This document shows, one piece after another, positions 1-12,121 of a stretch of DNA of 64,000 bases. The notes beneath the pieces were generated by a model that made no database searches, was not told the origin of the DNA, and saw nothing but the letters and a program-made list of their open reading frames with translations. The stretch covers positions 9,300,001 through 9,364,000 of the forward strand of contig CP053148.1 in the NCBI GenBank assembly GCA_014607495.2. Reading direction: 5' to 3'. The DNA is from Carposina sasakii (taxonomy: Eukaryota > Arthropoda > Insecta > Lepidoptera > Carposinidae). Position 1 is the first letter of the stretch. Every line of letters begins with the position of its first letter. The position numbers and the translations under genes are program-made.

Positions 1-104
1 TGGCTAACTAAATAAGACCAATAATTTCGACGCCATGACAGCTTTGCGGTACATAGTGAGATTAACAATAACGATCATTATGGAGTTTTTTTTTTACAAT
101 TAGC

Positions 105-441
105 TAGGCAAACATTTGACCGTCATCGTGCCTGATGTTAAGCAAGATGCGGCCTAGGGTGGTACATGTTTGCCTAGAAGGTGCCTATTCACTCTAGCTT
201 TGAAGAGACCAATGTTGTAGTGCTCGGGAAATACATCGGCAGGAAGTGCAGTCTACTCCTTAGCCGTTCGCATTACAAACGAGTTAGCATAACGTTTGGT
301 GCGGATGGGTGGGATATCAACAACATAAGGGTGATACGCTAGTCTGCGTCTAGTATCCCGATGGTGAATAGGGGATGGTGGAACTGTATTGTGAAGTTCC
401 CACGCACACTCTCCAAAGTGTATCCTGTAAAACACTGACAA
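105..441 (-). pseudogene. LINE ORF2 C-terminal remnant
   Basis: The minus strand reads as the tail of a lepidopteran non-LTR retrotransposon ORF2, including the stretch HPYVVDIPPIRTKRYANSF followed by RTAKE. The frame hits a stop at 253 and then continues with residues like ALPADVFPEHYNIGLFKARVN down to about 130. This segment recurs at the extreme C-terminus of insect Jockey/CR1-type ORF2 proteins. No RT core is present, so this is a 5'-truncated dead copy. Assignment rests on recognised wording of the protein, not on a search. Confidence 0.6.
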
Positions 442-460
442 GGCAGCTATTTTACGGGAA

Positions 461-720
461 AAAACAAAATGTCGAAATTATCCGGGATAAAAACATTTTC
501 CCGGGATAAAAGTAGCCTATATGTTATGGGACCTGTCACAATATATTCCTGAAAACTGCATCGAAATGGGTTCAGCCGTTACTGAGATTAGCGTGCACAA
601 ACGCACAGACAAACTGACAACCGACAAACAGACAGACAAAAATTCCAAAAATCATCGTTTTGGGTTCTATTGCGTTGATAAAGGTCTCCTATAATATTTT
701 TTCTCATATATCTTCCATGT
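461..720 (-). repeat. Lep1/Helitron-like repeat fragment
   Basis: This segment shares the block aaattatccgggataaaa with 27757-27780 and, in reverse complement, with the Lep1-type Helitron at 18964-19196. It continues with the usual text of such repeats (a 'cagccgttactgagattagcg' block, then a cagaca-rich run). No terminus is preserved. Confidence 0.5.
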
Positions 721-2809
721 ACAGACAGCGACCCGTTACATTTTTATTATATGTATATAGGTAGATAGATATAGATAGATAGGTATCATTTATTTTAATG
801 AACAGATATTTTTATATTTTTCCCAATTAACTAGGCAATATCCCATAAGCTGGCATCCTTTTGCACCGATACATTGGCAACTTCTGTGACTTCACGCATT
901 CTACTTTTAAAATCATACATACACGTTAAGCGAACGCTCGGCCGAGCTACATGGTAGGCGGAGTAGGGGATGTTAGGATTTTTCGTTACGGAATTTCTTG
1001 ATTCGGTCGCTGCGCTCAAAGCCCGCGATAAGAGCTATTCTTAAAATCTGTTCATAAACGACAAAGTTACTCGAGCACACACATAAATATAATACGGACG
1101 AATGTAAAAAACGTTGACGTTTTTTAAAGAAATAGAATGTATAAAAAAATCAATTAATAACTCAATGCTCCCGACTAGGATCGAACTTGCGTCAGCTGCA
1201 TACTAAATATTGAGTGTGTCGTCGTTTTAAACTCGCCAACTTGGTATTTAATTATGTAGTCGAAATAGTTGATCGTATTGATCTACAATATATTATCCTA
1301 AGTTATAAGAAGAAATTATATTTTATATTTTTATAAATAAATTTCAGGACTGACCATTGAACTTGGCACCCATTTAGATATCACTTCTTTTGTGATATAT
1401 ATCTTGGCTCTCAATTTCACATTTATGTTTTTGATGAGATATCATTACATTTTGTACATACCTATACATATGAGTACATAAATTATTCATAATAAAAGAA
1501 GCAGGAACTAACGAAAGAAAAGAATCATGCATGCTCGCTCGATGGATACTCTTCAGAGCGAGCAGTAAGAAAAGAAAAAAACCCCTTTTGAGCGCTAGTG
1601 CCTAGTGTGTGAGTGTACATCATACATTTACCCAGCCCAGCCCCAACACAACATACATGTACATACGAGTACTCTACGATAGTCTCACGCAATTACGCAA
1701 CCCTGAATTAATACTGACTCGTTAAAAGTACTTAACAGAAAATAGAACTTGATATCGCGTTCTAATTACTCCAGTAGCACCATCTAGTTTACCAAATAGT
1801 ACTTAATTTTGTATGGGGAGAACAATTAAGTGAAAAATTATTTTTAAAAAATGATGAAAATATACCAGTTTCAGATTTTTCCCTTTGTACTCACGTAATT
1901 ACCTATCTGTATGCCAAATTTGAACTTTCTAGGTCAATGTGGATCTGGGTTAAAGTTTTGATCTATAGGTCAGTCAGTGATAAAATTGACGATTTTTGGA
2001 CGTTAATATCTATCTAACCATTTGAAAAATGTTTATGAAATTTGGAGCACATATCATTTTCACAAGCCTCAATATATGAGCCAAATTTGACCAGTTAACG
2101 TGCAACAGTTTTTGAATGGAGGGTGGCTCCAAATGGTTCGTGTAAAATTACACACGGTGCTGCTTGCCAGTTCTGCTAGCTGGAACTTTGGCTTGACACG
2201 CTGCCGCTTGTCTAGATACATATTATGAACGTCTTAGTGTGAAAACCTCGTAAATGCATATTATAGGTAACTTATATGCATATGCTTATAAAAAAAACAT
2301 AATAGACGCCGTACAAAATACAGTATTCCGATTTTTCTTCCACCTAAATAGTTTTTCTTATTACACTTACGAGATTTTTACTCGATTTTGTGATTTTGTG
2401 TTCTTCTTTTTGTAGGATGTGTGCGTTGCGCTATTGCAATCAGTACGTTCTATTTTTCTCCTAGAATAAAATTGCTCACCGATTGTCTGACTGGGCGAGC
2501 ACCTAAAATCGAAAAACAAAAGAATCGAAGGAAAAGGCGGTCCCACAAAAAGACTCACGTGGGCGAGGACCCTAAGACGTAACGAGCACAAAGATTATTT
2601 ATATTTACCTAGTTTAGTAGTTTATAAATTATATTTTTATCAAGAAACGCCTCTGTAGGTACGTCATTAAATTTAATGTTAAGACAAATTAAATGTGTAA
2701 CAGCCATGAAGGAAGCACCAACTGTGGATTATTTACATCATTAATATTATATTATTTAAAAACACAATATTTTCGTAGCCGACCAAAATTTTCTTAGATA
2801 ATATACATA
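721..2809. other. No recognised gene
   Basis: AT-rich sequence with only short open frames that lack family resemblance. It holds a short GATA-type microsatellite at about 757-785. The rest reads as old non-coding sequence; no splice-bounded exon or RNA gene was seen. Confidence 0.5.
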
Positions 2810-2813
2810 TGTA

Positions 2814-3650
2814 TGTCGTGGCCATATTGTTAAATTGATCATTTCATGAAATGGTCGAGCATTTCATGAAGTGGTCGCATTTCATGAAGTGGCCAATTCA
2901 ATTTGACCAGATCGTTAAATCGTCTACATTTCACGATTTTGTCATCCACGTTTGGCCAAATCGTATTAACAGGGTGTCCATAAAATCCGAATGTGGTAAG
3001 AGCTTATATAAATAATATATACCGTACACCATATATAAGTATACCATAAGGTATGATGGTATGATTTTTTTTGCTATTATTTATGTGATATTTTCACAAT
3101 ATAATATTTAAAAACATAAAAGACTTTACAAAAGCGATTCGCATCTGGCACATCGCCGGACGCTGCCTGGGCACGCTCGCTCCGCTCGCTCGGCTCGTGC
3201 GTCATTTGTCATAGTCTAACCTAACCTAACCTATCGTAATCTAAGGTTTTTGTTTAACAATATTATTATAAACCACCATTAAGTCTAATATACATTATAC
3301 AATATAACACACTATCCGTGAACTTCTTCTGCATAGTCACCCTACTCTCTTTAATTTGTTTTATAACCTAAAAAGAAAAATCCGCCATCTTCACACATAA
3401 ATAAAACGCGCGCAGCGCCTCTACCGGTGATTCATGTAACTATTTTACGATATGATCAATAATCTTGACCACTTCATGAAATGATCGGGCGTTTAGTTGC
3501 CCATATCGAGAAACGATTTTTAATCATCGATCTGCCCAAACCATATCATGATGTGGCCAATAGACAGTTGAACTTTTCATGAAATGCGACCATTTCATGA
3601 AATGCTCGACCATTTCATGAAATGATCAATTCTACGATATGGCCACGACA
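2814..3650. mobile_element. TIR element rich in palindromes, TSD TGTA
   Basis: The ends are inverted copies (TGTCGTGGCCATAT at the left, ATATGGCCACGACA at the right), flanked by a TGTA duplication at 2810-2813 and 3651-3654. The inverted terminal regions run about 90 bp. Each carries three copies of the self-complementary dodecamer ATTTCATGAAAT or a one-base variant, spaced about 20 bp apart. The interior has a GC-rich stretch (3135-3200) and a short run of the telomere-like CCTAA unit (3217-3236). No transposase is encoded, so the element is non-autonomous. I cannot name the superfamily; a 4-bp TSD does not settle it. Confidence 0.75.
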
Positions 3651-3842
3651 TGTATATAATGTCAGTAAACTTGCATTCCCAAAATTTTTTCTGGCACTAA
3701 CAAAGAAAACCGTTTACTTACCAGTAAATATATTATGAAATGACACCGCAATTAATTTGGCGTTTACGTTTATGTTGTCACAAGTCACGACGGTCACTTT
3801 TCAACAAAAAGTAAAATTTCAAAAATATTATTTTCTATATTA

Positions 3843-4447
3843 TACAGGATGTTTTTTCGTTGCCACCCTTAACGAAGGATACGTACTCTAAATATCAAAT
3901 AAAGTAAGTTTATGCCAAAAAAAAATTGCTGGGAAACGATGTAAATTTTTTTACATACATACATACATATAATCACGCCTTTATCCCTTACGGGGTAGGC
4001 AGAGCACTAAGGGCCGATAGAACCACAAGGTGCCACTTCTGACCAATTTTAGGGTATAGTTGAGATGTACAAGTTCGGTTAGTAGTGACAGGTGGTCAAC
4101 CCATTGCCTACAAAACACCAAGACCCTCTTGTCCCTCTACTGGCTTGTACAGTATGCCCGGGAAGAGAAGCTATATAAATATAATTTTGTTTGAAAAAAA
4201 AAAAATTTTTGTTACTTGATCGGGTGAAATTTATAGTGTCTAGTGTTTATGCTAGTTTTTCATAGACAGATGCTACGCGCGACTATGTGCATTTATGCAG
4301 AAAAACGCAGTCTATTTATTCAACTTTGGACCCTAATATGTTGGGAACCAGACACTTCTTAGGTATGCTTCCATGGAGAAAAATGATCGTGATGATGAGG
4401 AGATTCCGTAGTTTTCGGGAACGTTGACGGCCGAAAATCAGCCTGTA
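3843..4447 (+). mobile_element. TACAGGATG-ended element, copy 1 (interrupted)
   Basis: Non-autonomous element starting tacaggatg and ending in a matching cctgta, between TA dinucleotides, as in Tc1/mariner-type insertions. Conserved internal blocks are 'cgttgccacccttaacgaa', 'ctttggaccctaatat' and 'ttttcgggaacgttgac'. The body is split at about 3955-4190 by another interspersed repeat that starts with acatacatacata and contains 'ccttacggggtaggcagag', a common lepidopteran LINE-tail sequence. Other copies lie at 7515, 9747, 12122, 14149 and 50191. Confidence 0.7.
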
Positions 4448-4454
4448 TAGTCAC

Positions 4455-4873
4455 GCGTCACTAATAGGCCCATTGTGATACATTACTTAGGTATTCAGCT
4501 GAATAAAGAGTGACACGGTCTCACAACCAGTTGATATTCAGCTCTTACAACACCTGTTACCCCTTATATTTCTCTTAAATTTCTGCTTCTACGCTCTTAA
4601 GCAGCTTATGTGACATTAAAGCTGAATAATTTGTGCCCATTTAAGTGGTTTAAGGGCTGAATTCTTATACCACTTCAAGGATAATTGTAGTCCAATATTC
4701 AGTTGCTATACAGCCTCTTGTGCTACCTACTTGGGCACTATCCTAAGTAACAAACGCTTAACTGCACCGCCCGCCCCCGCCCAATATTAAATATTATATT
4801 ATTTATCAATATTATTTATTATTTTTATGAACAAACAGCCTGTGCTGATGCGTGGTCTCACTAGCATACATAA
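4455..4873. other. No recognised gene
   Basis: Unique-looking AT-rich sequence with no coding or repeat signal that I can support. Confidence 0.4.
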
Positions 4874-4881
4874 GCTGGATC

Positions 4882-5019
4882 CAGTGCCGTAAATAGGGCG
4901 GGGCCACCGGTATCCGTGGACACTGGGGGGCGAAAGAATGGCCAGACCAAGCAGGACTAAATAGGGCGCAGTTATATAAGCTCGCACAGGGCGTACAGAA
5001 AAGGCTTCTTACGGCACTG
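4882..5019. mobile_element. hAT-type MITE, TSD GCTGGATC
   Basis: A 138-bp element with ends CAGTGCCGTAA and TTACGGCACTG. It is flanked by a perfect 8-bp duplication, GCTGGATC, at 4874-4881 and 5020-5027. CAG...CTG ends plus an 8-bp TSD are typical of hAT elements. It encodes no protein. It sits inside an older repeat that resumes at about 5028. Confidence 0.85.
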
Positions 5020-5027
5020 GCTGGATC

Positions 5028-5100
5028 TCCATCAGTGCATGTCGTAAGAGTCAACCAAGGAGCTCGGACATTTTCTTAGGCGAATTAGAAACTTGTCACT
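5028..5100 (-). repeat. Interspersed repeat E fragment
   Basis: Contains 'gtcgtaagagtcaaccaagga'-like text seen again, on either strand, near 18030-18110, 28085-28130 and 56895-56990. This is a dispersed lepidopteran repeat with no visible coding capacity; its ends are not defined. Confidence 0.4.
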
Positions 5101-5369
5101 GATCATGTACATCTGTCCCCGCAATACTAATAAACGTAGCTGTAGATTCTCCTTTATGATCCTACCACCGCCTCCTTTCTGTCCTTGCTTCACGGTGGGC
5201 GGTCGTCGGTTGTGTGATGTGTGTCGGGTCGGGGCACGCGTCGCCGGATTATTTTTATTGATACATCAGTATGTAGACCAGACTAAAATACTATTTTATT
5301 TTGCCTACAAATTTGAGGTTGAATAAACGTTACACAGATTATGTCACATTCGGGTTATCCGTTCATTCA

Positions 5370-5560
5370 TCACAATACGAGTATATAAAACAAAGTCGTT
5401 TTCCGCTGTCTGTCCCTATGTATGCTGAAAACTTTAAAACTTCGCAACAGATTTTGATGCGGTTTATTTATTAGATAAAATGGTTCAAGAGGAAGTTTTA
5501 TGTATAACTAAGGACCCGCCCCGGCTTCGCACGGGTGTAATTGCTCTTTCACGCGGGCGT
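5370..5560 (+). repeat. Lepidopteran interspersed repeat fragment
   Basis: Reads 'aaaacaaagtcgttttccgc', then 'cgcaacagattttgatgcgg', then 'ggacccgccccggcttcgca'. This order is very common in lepidopteran non-coding repeats. No terminus or ORF is visible. Confidence 0.45.
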
Positions 5561-6514
5561 GTCGTGGGTCGCCATTACTAGTTTCACAATAAAATTCAAA
5601 TTTTAAAATAGAAAAAAGGTTTGCTAGGTTAGTAACAAAAGAATAAAAGGGCAGTTTCTGTACTTACAACTTAAGTAACGTGTCAAGTTTTAGGTCCGAC
5701 TGAGATTGCAATAAAAAGAATAATTTTTAAAAGTATGATTAAGTAACTTAGCGAACTTCAAAGCACACTATAAATTGTGTCCTACCTTCAAGATACTCTT
5801 TATTCATTGACCTACATTTATTTTCTTTAGACCTACATATTTATTTTGCGTTTTACTTATTTAACCTTTCTGATATAAAAGCCCTCTACGGCTTAGTATG
5901 AATGTGCGAAACGACCCCTTTCATAAATTTATTTTAGTAGGCGTTTCGCCCGGGTGTATTTTAATCCTTATAATAATGAAAACGCCTACTCAAGACGCCC
6001 TTGAGCTGAAAGAAATATCTCTTTTATTCGTTTCAGGTTTTTCGAAATTGTTGCAATGACCCGTCTAATACGTAGGTACCTGCACAGATATTCCTAGTAA
6101 AAGTCTTCTAAAATGCATTATGAAATACGAGTTAAATAGTTCAGCCTCAACAAAGGGGTACAGTCAGCAGCCGCGCATCGTTGCAAGATCAACTCGTAGT
6201 TCGTACTACCAGTGTTACGAACTTACGAATAGGTACATAGTCCGTTCCACGTGAGGGGACGGCGACACAGAACAGACGTAAGATACGGACCCGTCACAGT
6301 AAAACATACAGAAAAGACGAGAACCGGCGCGACGCTTACTTGTCAGGTGCCCTATTGGAAAATATAAGGACAGGGCGCGGGTCTGCGCGGACGCAAGCGG
6401 GGGAGCGAAAAGGACGCGGAGAGCAGGTTCTCACATAGCGCTCGCCCGCTAATCTATTCTGTCGATTGCTTAGCCATACCGGATGTACCCAGTAACGTCT
6501 AACCCTCTATAGAT
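5561..6514. other. No recognised gene
   Basis: No exon, RNA gene or complete mobile element recognised. A GC-richer patch (6240-6460) has no long open frame. Confidence 0.4.
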
Positions 6515-6634
6515 AAGCGAGATATACCAGCTAACTTCATACCAAATTTTATTAAAATCACTCCAGCCGTTTAGACGTGAAGAAGCAACAAACATACACA
6601 CTCACAAACTTTCGCCTTTATAATATTAGTAGGA
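6515..6634 (-). mobile_element. Helitron (Lep1-type) 5' end
   Basis: On the minus strand this begins TCCTACTAATATTATAAAGG at 6634, next to a host T/A. It continues through 'gcgaaagtttgtgagtg' and the 'ggctggagtgattttaataa' block shared with the copy at 18964. Only the 5' part is convincing; the CTAG end was not found. Confidence 0.55.
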
Positions 6635-6689
6635 TAAATATTGTCGTCATTTTATTTTATTTGAAATTATTACCACACAATAAGGGAAA

Positions 6690-7438
6690 AAATCGACTTT
6701 ATGATGTAAATGTAACATAACAACTGAACAGCCAGGATCCATTGAAATATTAGCTTGGCTCTCGAATAATAGATCCCGACTGTTCAGTTGTTATGTTACG
6801 ATCATTAGAAAATATTTTATGTTCTTCAATAGTATTCATTCTATAATAATATTATAGAATTCTAGACCACCGGACATGTGCTTGTTTTTTCTTTTCAGTT
6901 TTTTATTTTATTTTGTACATTATTCGGTTCTTTTATAAGCAGTCGGGAATTTGAATTTTTTAAATTATGTTTTTTATTTTATACTTTTTTGTTATGAGTA
7001 CCTAGCTACTAATAGGTACGCTTCAAGAAACATGCACAACATGCTCGGCAGCAAGAAGTTTTTCTCTTGCTGCTGTCTAAAAACTTATATGTGAGAATGG
7101 TTGTTACGCAACTTTTAATCGATATAGATCCTAAACGGTTGGTCGAAAATGGTTAAACACCTATTCAACAATACCCCACTCGATATAGTTTGTTGACTTT
7201 AATTTTTTTCATTTTCACAAAATGGCGTCCAGTAGTCGCCATATTGGATTTTCACTAATGTCATATCTTTAGTGACACTCGCCGGACTAAGAGGAATCGA
7301 TTGACGTATAAATCATAAAAATCGGCCGAGGCGTTTGGTCTGTGTAGTGCTTCAAAGGAACATACAAACATACATACATAGGCTGTAAAACACAATACCA
7401 CTCCTTTGCGTCGCGCAGTCGGGTAAAAAAAATCGACT
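6690..7438 (+). repeat. CGCAGTCGGGT-ended repeat (family C), copy 1
   Basis: One of three copies in the window (also 44261-45000 and 62820-63925). It contains an inverted repeat built on tgtaacataacaactgaaca (6712-6731) and its complement near 6776-6797. It then carries the shared blocks 'tctagaccaccggacat', 'cttgctgctgtctaaaaact' and 'agtgacactcgccggactaa', and ends gcgcagtcgggt followed by an A-run. Frames through it are short. I infer a non-autonomous element of undetermined class. Confidence 0.55.
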
Positions 7439-7514
7439 TTACTATACGCCAACCGTCGTGGCACGCGCTGTCATATAAAGTTTTATGACTGGGTGTGCTG
7501 TGAATAGTATAGTA

Positions 7515-8555
7515 TACAGGATGTTTTTTCGTTGCCACCCTTAACGAAGAAGGGTACGTACTCTATACATCAAATAAAGTAAGTTTATGCCAAAAAAATG
7601 ATGGGAAATGATGTAATTTTTTTTTGTTTTTTTTATTTTATAACTTGATCGGGCGAAATTTATAGTGTCCAGTGTTTATGCTTGTTTTTTCGGGCTTTGA
7701 GGCGAAACGCCTAAAACCATTTTATTCAAGGGGATATTCGGCCCACAAATGGAAAGTGGACCGAATCGCTGAAGAGTTCTTCTTGAATGGGTAGATTCGG
7801 TCCATTTTTTTGTCATGTATCGTCGAATACAAAAAAAATACATTTTTTAAACTTTCGTTTACCAATTATATGAGTTTATTCACTACAAATACACCCTTAA
7901 CCATGAACGTATAAGGAAAAAGGACGGAATGCTGTCACTGCACAGATTGAAGCACCGTAATGGCGACGCGTTGCGCATGTGTGCGTATTTTCTAGTAGGT
8001 GACTACTTTATGTGTGGGTGGATAACGCGTCAATAGACATCCCTACTCCATAGAATATCTTTACCGAGCTTACTATGAATACTTCTCTATGTGTAGTAAC
8101 AACACTCTGTCCGTTATTCTTTATACGGTCATGCCCTCAACAAACAAACATAGAAACAAATCTTATCGCTGTATAATATTAGTGTAAATGTAATAATTAT
8201 TACTAAGTAGTAGCTTTACAAGATGCTAAATTAAATTTTATTTATTTTTAAATTTTTGGTACCCAACTGTACTCGAATCTTTCAAAACAGATATTGATAT
8301 CGGGACGAATCGCCCAATAATAATAAAAATATGGGGTGATTCGTCTCGCGGGACGAAAATCTTGCTAAACGCGTCAATTTGCATTTAGCTATGCAGAAAA
8401 TCGGGACATATCTCGGGACGCAGTCTATTTACTCAACTTTGGACCCTAATATTTTGGAAACCAGACACTTCCCAGGTATGCTTCCATGGAGAAAAAAATT
8501 ATCATGATGAGGAGATTCCGTAGTTTTCGGGAACGTTGACGACCAAAAATCATCT
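7515..8555 (+). mobile_element. TACAGGATG-ended element, copy 2 (interrupted)
   Basis: The 5' part (7515-7690) and 3' part (about 8390-8555) match the other copies. About 700 bp of unrelated sequence separates them, reading 'ggcgaaacgcctaaaacc' and 'gattcggtcc'. The right terminus is degraded (catct instead of catcctgta). The inserted piece was not classified. Confidence 0.6.
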
Positions 8556-8642
8556 AGAAACGTCAAAATTCTACGGAATTAAAAATCAGGTACCTTTACT
8601 AAAATTAATACCTAATCTCGCAGTCTAGCAGTCCTGACAGGA

Positions 8643-8925
8643 AAATCATCATCATCATCATCATCTTTAGCCTATCGCAGTCCACTGCTGGACATAGGCC
8701 TCCCCCAGAGCACGTCACAAGGCTACTGCCACAGGGGGGTTTTGCCCATAGTCACCACGCTGGGCAGGCGGGTTAGTGACCGCAGTGTGATTTTCGGACT
8801 ATGTTGTCAGTACGGGAGGCGCTGCTGCCCACCTCCCGGAAACCCTTAATCGCCTCCTACGATACCCACGCGCAGGCAGGGGTGGTACAAACTCTACTCT
8901 GTCGGTACCACGCGGGGAAGAAAAT
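8643..8925 (+). repeat. Interspersed repeat D, copy 1
   Basis: Starts with an ATC microsatellite, then 'agtccactgctggacatagg', 'cctcccccag', 'gggttttgcccatagtcacc', 'gcgggttagtgaccgcagtg' and 'gcgctgctgcccacctcccg'. Other copies are at 45645-45905 (+) and, inverted, 25336-25536. The first block is a hallmark of insect LINE 3' regions, so this is probably a LINE- or SINE-type remnant. Confidence 0.55.
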
Positions 8926-9746
8926 ACTCGAAGCTAATTGGTCAATGCGCGCGGCTAGTGGTAAGGGAACCAATGAGCAAAGCGGTCGATTTTCTTTGTA
9001 AGCTCAGTTCGTGGAACAGACTATGATCAGCGATGGGGGAAGTACGTTTCATAGAATAATTCCAGTGCCTGATTTTGGATTTTTATAAGTATGCAAATTA
9101 CAGTAAAATATAATATACATTGTACCTAATCGCGAACAATTCATCCTGTTAATTTCGATCATACATGATGATAAATTGATAACACAAAATGTTATTTTGT
9201 TACATATTTGTAAATTACCTAGTTCTACTAATTATTCTACTAAAACAAAGTAGGTACCAAACTATGTACCCATAGAGTAGAAATTATTATTAAACATTCG
9301 ACTCGATATTCTTTGACGCAAGATTCAACACAAACGAAGAAAAACATACCTAATAAATAATATACATAGGTCATTTCTTTTAGATTCCACAGCATTCATG
9401 ATCACCAACGACGACTTAATTAAAGTATAAAAAAAACTAATCAACTAAAAATAGCATGGACAATGTTGTAACTGCATATTACGTGCAATATTTATTACAC
9501 TGAATTATATTATAGTCGCTACTGCAAGTTGTATGAGAAGTGCCCGGTAATAGGAGGTACTCCTTGGTACATTAATAAAATATCTACGTTGGACAGAGGC
9601 AAGCGGGCGGTCGCCACTGTAGCGTTATCTAGGTCACTGGGTCAGTACCGAGGTCCTCCGATAGTGGAATTGTTGTTTCCTAAACATATTGTTCTCCAAA
9701 CAAACATGGAAATATATGTCTTAGTTAGAGGGTTAAACATTGAGAA
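8926..9746. other. No recognised gene
   Basis: AT-rich, no supported feature. Short open frames here show no family resemblance. Confidence 0.4.
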
Positions 9747-10122
9747 TACAGGATGATTTTTGGTCGTCAACGTTCCCGAAAACTACGGAATCTCCTCATC
9801 ATCACGATCATTTTTCTCCATGGAAGCATACCTGGGAAGTGTCTGGTTTCCAAAATATTAGGGTCCAAAGTTAAGTAAATAGACTGCGTTTTTCTGCATA
9901 AATGCACATAGACGCGCGTAGCAGGATTTTTTCACGAAAAATAATTAATATCTGTCTATAAAAAAACTAACATAAACACTAGACACTATAAATTTCGCAC
10001 GATCAAGGAATTTTAATTAAAAAAAAAAAAAATCCCATCATTTTTTTTGGCATAAACTTACTTTATTTCATGTATAGAATACGTACCCTTCGTTAAAGGT
10101 GGCCACAAAAAAACATCTTGTA
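9747..10122 (-). mobile_element. TACAGGATG-ended element, copy 3 (inverted)
   Basis: A nearly full-length inverted copy of about 376 bp, starting tacaggatgatttttggtc and ending cttgta beside TA. It carries all the internal blocks listed for copy 1, uninterrupted, so it defines the intact length of the family together with copies 4 and 5. Confidence 0.75.
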
Positions 10123-10225
10123 TACATAGTTATTTATGTATATAGAACAGCTCGTTCCACAAGCCGGAAAAGCTAGCTTCTCGTCACTGACATTTTACAT
10201 CTAGCCACGTTTATACTAAAAACCC

Positions 10226-11539
10226 TCAAAACCATAATTCGAGAGACTAATATAACAACTAACCGCCAATTTCTTTAACTGATCTTGAGAGATTTTTTCC
10301 ATATCTCAGATTTAACCTTCAATTGTTTTCATACAAAATTTCAAATTAGGAATAAAAGAATCCGAGATTCTTTTTGATCTCTCGTACAGAAATTGGCCGT
10401 AAGTGACAGATGAAGGGTTACCAGAATTAGAAGAAATTAAATAGTGACGTTATACGGCCAATTTCTATACGAGAGATCAAAAAGAATCTCGGATTATTTT
10501 ATTCCTAATTTGAAATTTTGTATGAAAACAATTGAAGATTAAATCTGAGATATGCTAAAAATCTCTCAAGATCAGTTATAGAAATTGGCGGATAGTCGAT
10601 GTCGATCGATATGATAATCAAATAAGACTTCACTGTATAAATTGACAAAATTTTATATTACAGTTCATTTTAACTATAATGAAGAATAAGTGCTCATATT
10701 AAAACCCAAATACTATTGTACGAATTGCAAAAACGTTTCGTAAAAGTGATGCTAATAAATAATATTACGAACACCAAAAATACAAACAACCATTTTTCTA
10801 GAATTGTATTGTAATATTATACCTCGCACTGTAAATTAATTAACAATTTGATTGTTTAATAAAAAAATATATACGTAAAACACCAATCAGTATTTTTTAA
10901 ATATCTATACGAACAGCATTAGCCCGACCATGGCAACACTTGTGCAAAATGAACTGTCAAACAATCTAAAGGAAAATGGTATACCGAGATACAAAAAACC
11001 ATGCCAAAGTCTCCATGGTATTTTAGAATCAGATACAGAGGCCGAAAATTTATTACATGTTTATCTCGTCTACGATTCGGTCACTGCCTAGTCCCTGCTC
11101 ACCTCAGCAGAATGCATATAATCGAAGATGACAGGTGCACTTACTGTTATGAAAATAATGCTGATATAGAGCATTTTCTTATGAAATGCCAAGAATATGC
11201 TGTGCAACGACTTATTTTTATAAGTGAGTTAAGTGATATCGCACGCGAAAACTCAATCAGTGTTCCCCGCCACACAAAGTGTTTATTATCAAACGAAGTG
11301 TTTTATGTTGCCATATTTAAATTTATATTAGGGACTGTAGAACATATTTAGTATTGTTATTTTGTAACCTTTTCATTTTGTTTTAACTTGAATTCTTAGT
11401 TTTGTTTTAACTTTATCTCTTTGAGCTTAATTATTATTGTAATTTATGATTTCGACTGAAGGACTCAGTATCCATGGTCATGAATAAATTAAAAAAAAAA
11501 TGAACTGTCAAACTAGTCTCTCGAATTATGGTTTCGAGT
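10226..11539. mobile_element. Fold-back element invaded by a LINE
   Basis: Outer inverted ends match (ccataattcgagagacta at 10232-10249; tagtctctcgaattatgg at about 11515-11532). Inside lies a second, long inverted repeat with arms at about 10262-10399 and 10459-10595. The arms share blocks such as 'aatccgagattctttttgat' and its complement. A LINE occupies 10963-11496. A single decayed arm of the same family occurs at 18735-18840. No transposase is seen. Confidence 0.65.
10963..11496 (+). pseudogene. 5'-truncated LINE, ORF2 C-terminus
   Basis: An open frame (11001-11351, 116 aa) ends in a CCHC-type cluster, C-T-Y-C then H-F-L-M-K-C, as found at the C-terminus of Jockey-like LINE ORF2 proteins. 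It is followed by a 3' UTR ending in an A-run. A 17-bp direct repeat (aaaatgaactgtcaaac) flanks the insert at 10946-10962 and 11497-11513. This is a classic target-site duplication from target-primed reverse transcription. All of the endonuclease and RT core is missing, so the copy is dead on arrival. Confidence 0.85.
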
Positions 11540-11540
11540 A

Positions 11541-11761
11541 TAGTAGTAGATTTCCTTCGTGATCCTGGTGTTTTGGCTACCCCATTTCGCAAATACATCA
11601 GTGTGTAGTGTACCTATTGCACATCCTACAACGTTTATCTCAATAACATGTACAGGCACCTCGAATTTTGAATAGGTAACGGCTCTCACGCACTCGTCAT
11701 CACCCTGGTTTACGATATCACCAGCAGGGTTACTAGTTAGTAGGCTTCTGTACTGGTTCAT
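11541..11761 (-). CDS. Unrecognised open frame, possible exon
   Basis: On the minus strand an ATG at 11759-11761 opens about 80 codons with unusually balanced composition for this region, including SNPAGDIVNQGDDECVRAV and PVHVIEINVVGCAIGTLHTD. I do not recognise the protein and see no clear splice donor. The frame runs into the inverted end of the fold-back element at 11539. It could be a real exon, a gene fragment cut by the transposon, or unrecognised mobile-element coding sequence. Confidence 0.25.
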
Positions 11762-12119
11762 GTAGATGGCAATTTGTCAAAAAGAATACGTAACAACTAG
11801 GTACGTATTATGTACTACATGAAACAAGATATAACGTAGTATGTTATAAAATTTTCCTTTAGAGGCATTTTTTATTTCAACTATGTTTTTAGGTTTGTTT
11901 ACTGCTAAGGCAAAGTGCTAGCCGACCAACTAAAACATTTATGAAGATCGTTATTTCTCTTGCATTTTTACGACAAAATTTTACTTTCACTGTAAGGTAT
12001 ATTTTAAAGTTTAGTACCTGTGCCATTTAAATTTTTAAGGGGAAAACTTACGTAAAAAAGCTCCTTTTATCCCGGGATAATTTTGTTTTTTCTGCAGTTG
12101 AACGGGTATATGGACTAAA
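11762..12119. other. No recognised gene
   Basis: AT-rich; a short 'atcccgggataattttg' patch near 12068 resembles the Lep1-type repeats, nothing else. Confidence 0.4.
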
Positions 12120-12121
12120 TA

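Noticed and set aside
3217..3236. Run of CCTAA units, the insect telomere repeat
   Set aside because: Fewer than four units, inside a TIR element; not a telomere or a TRAS/SART target array.
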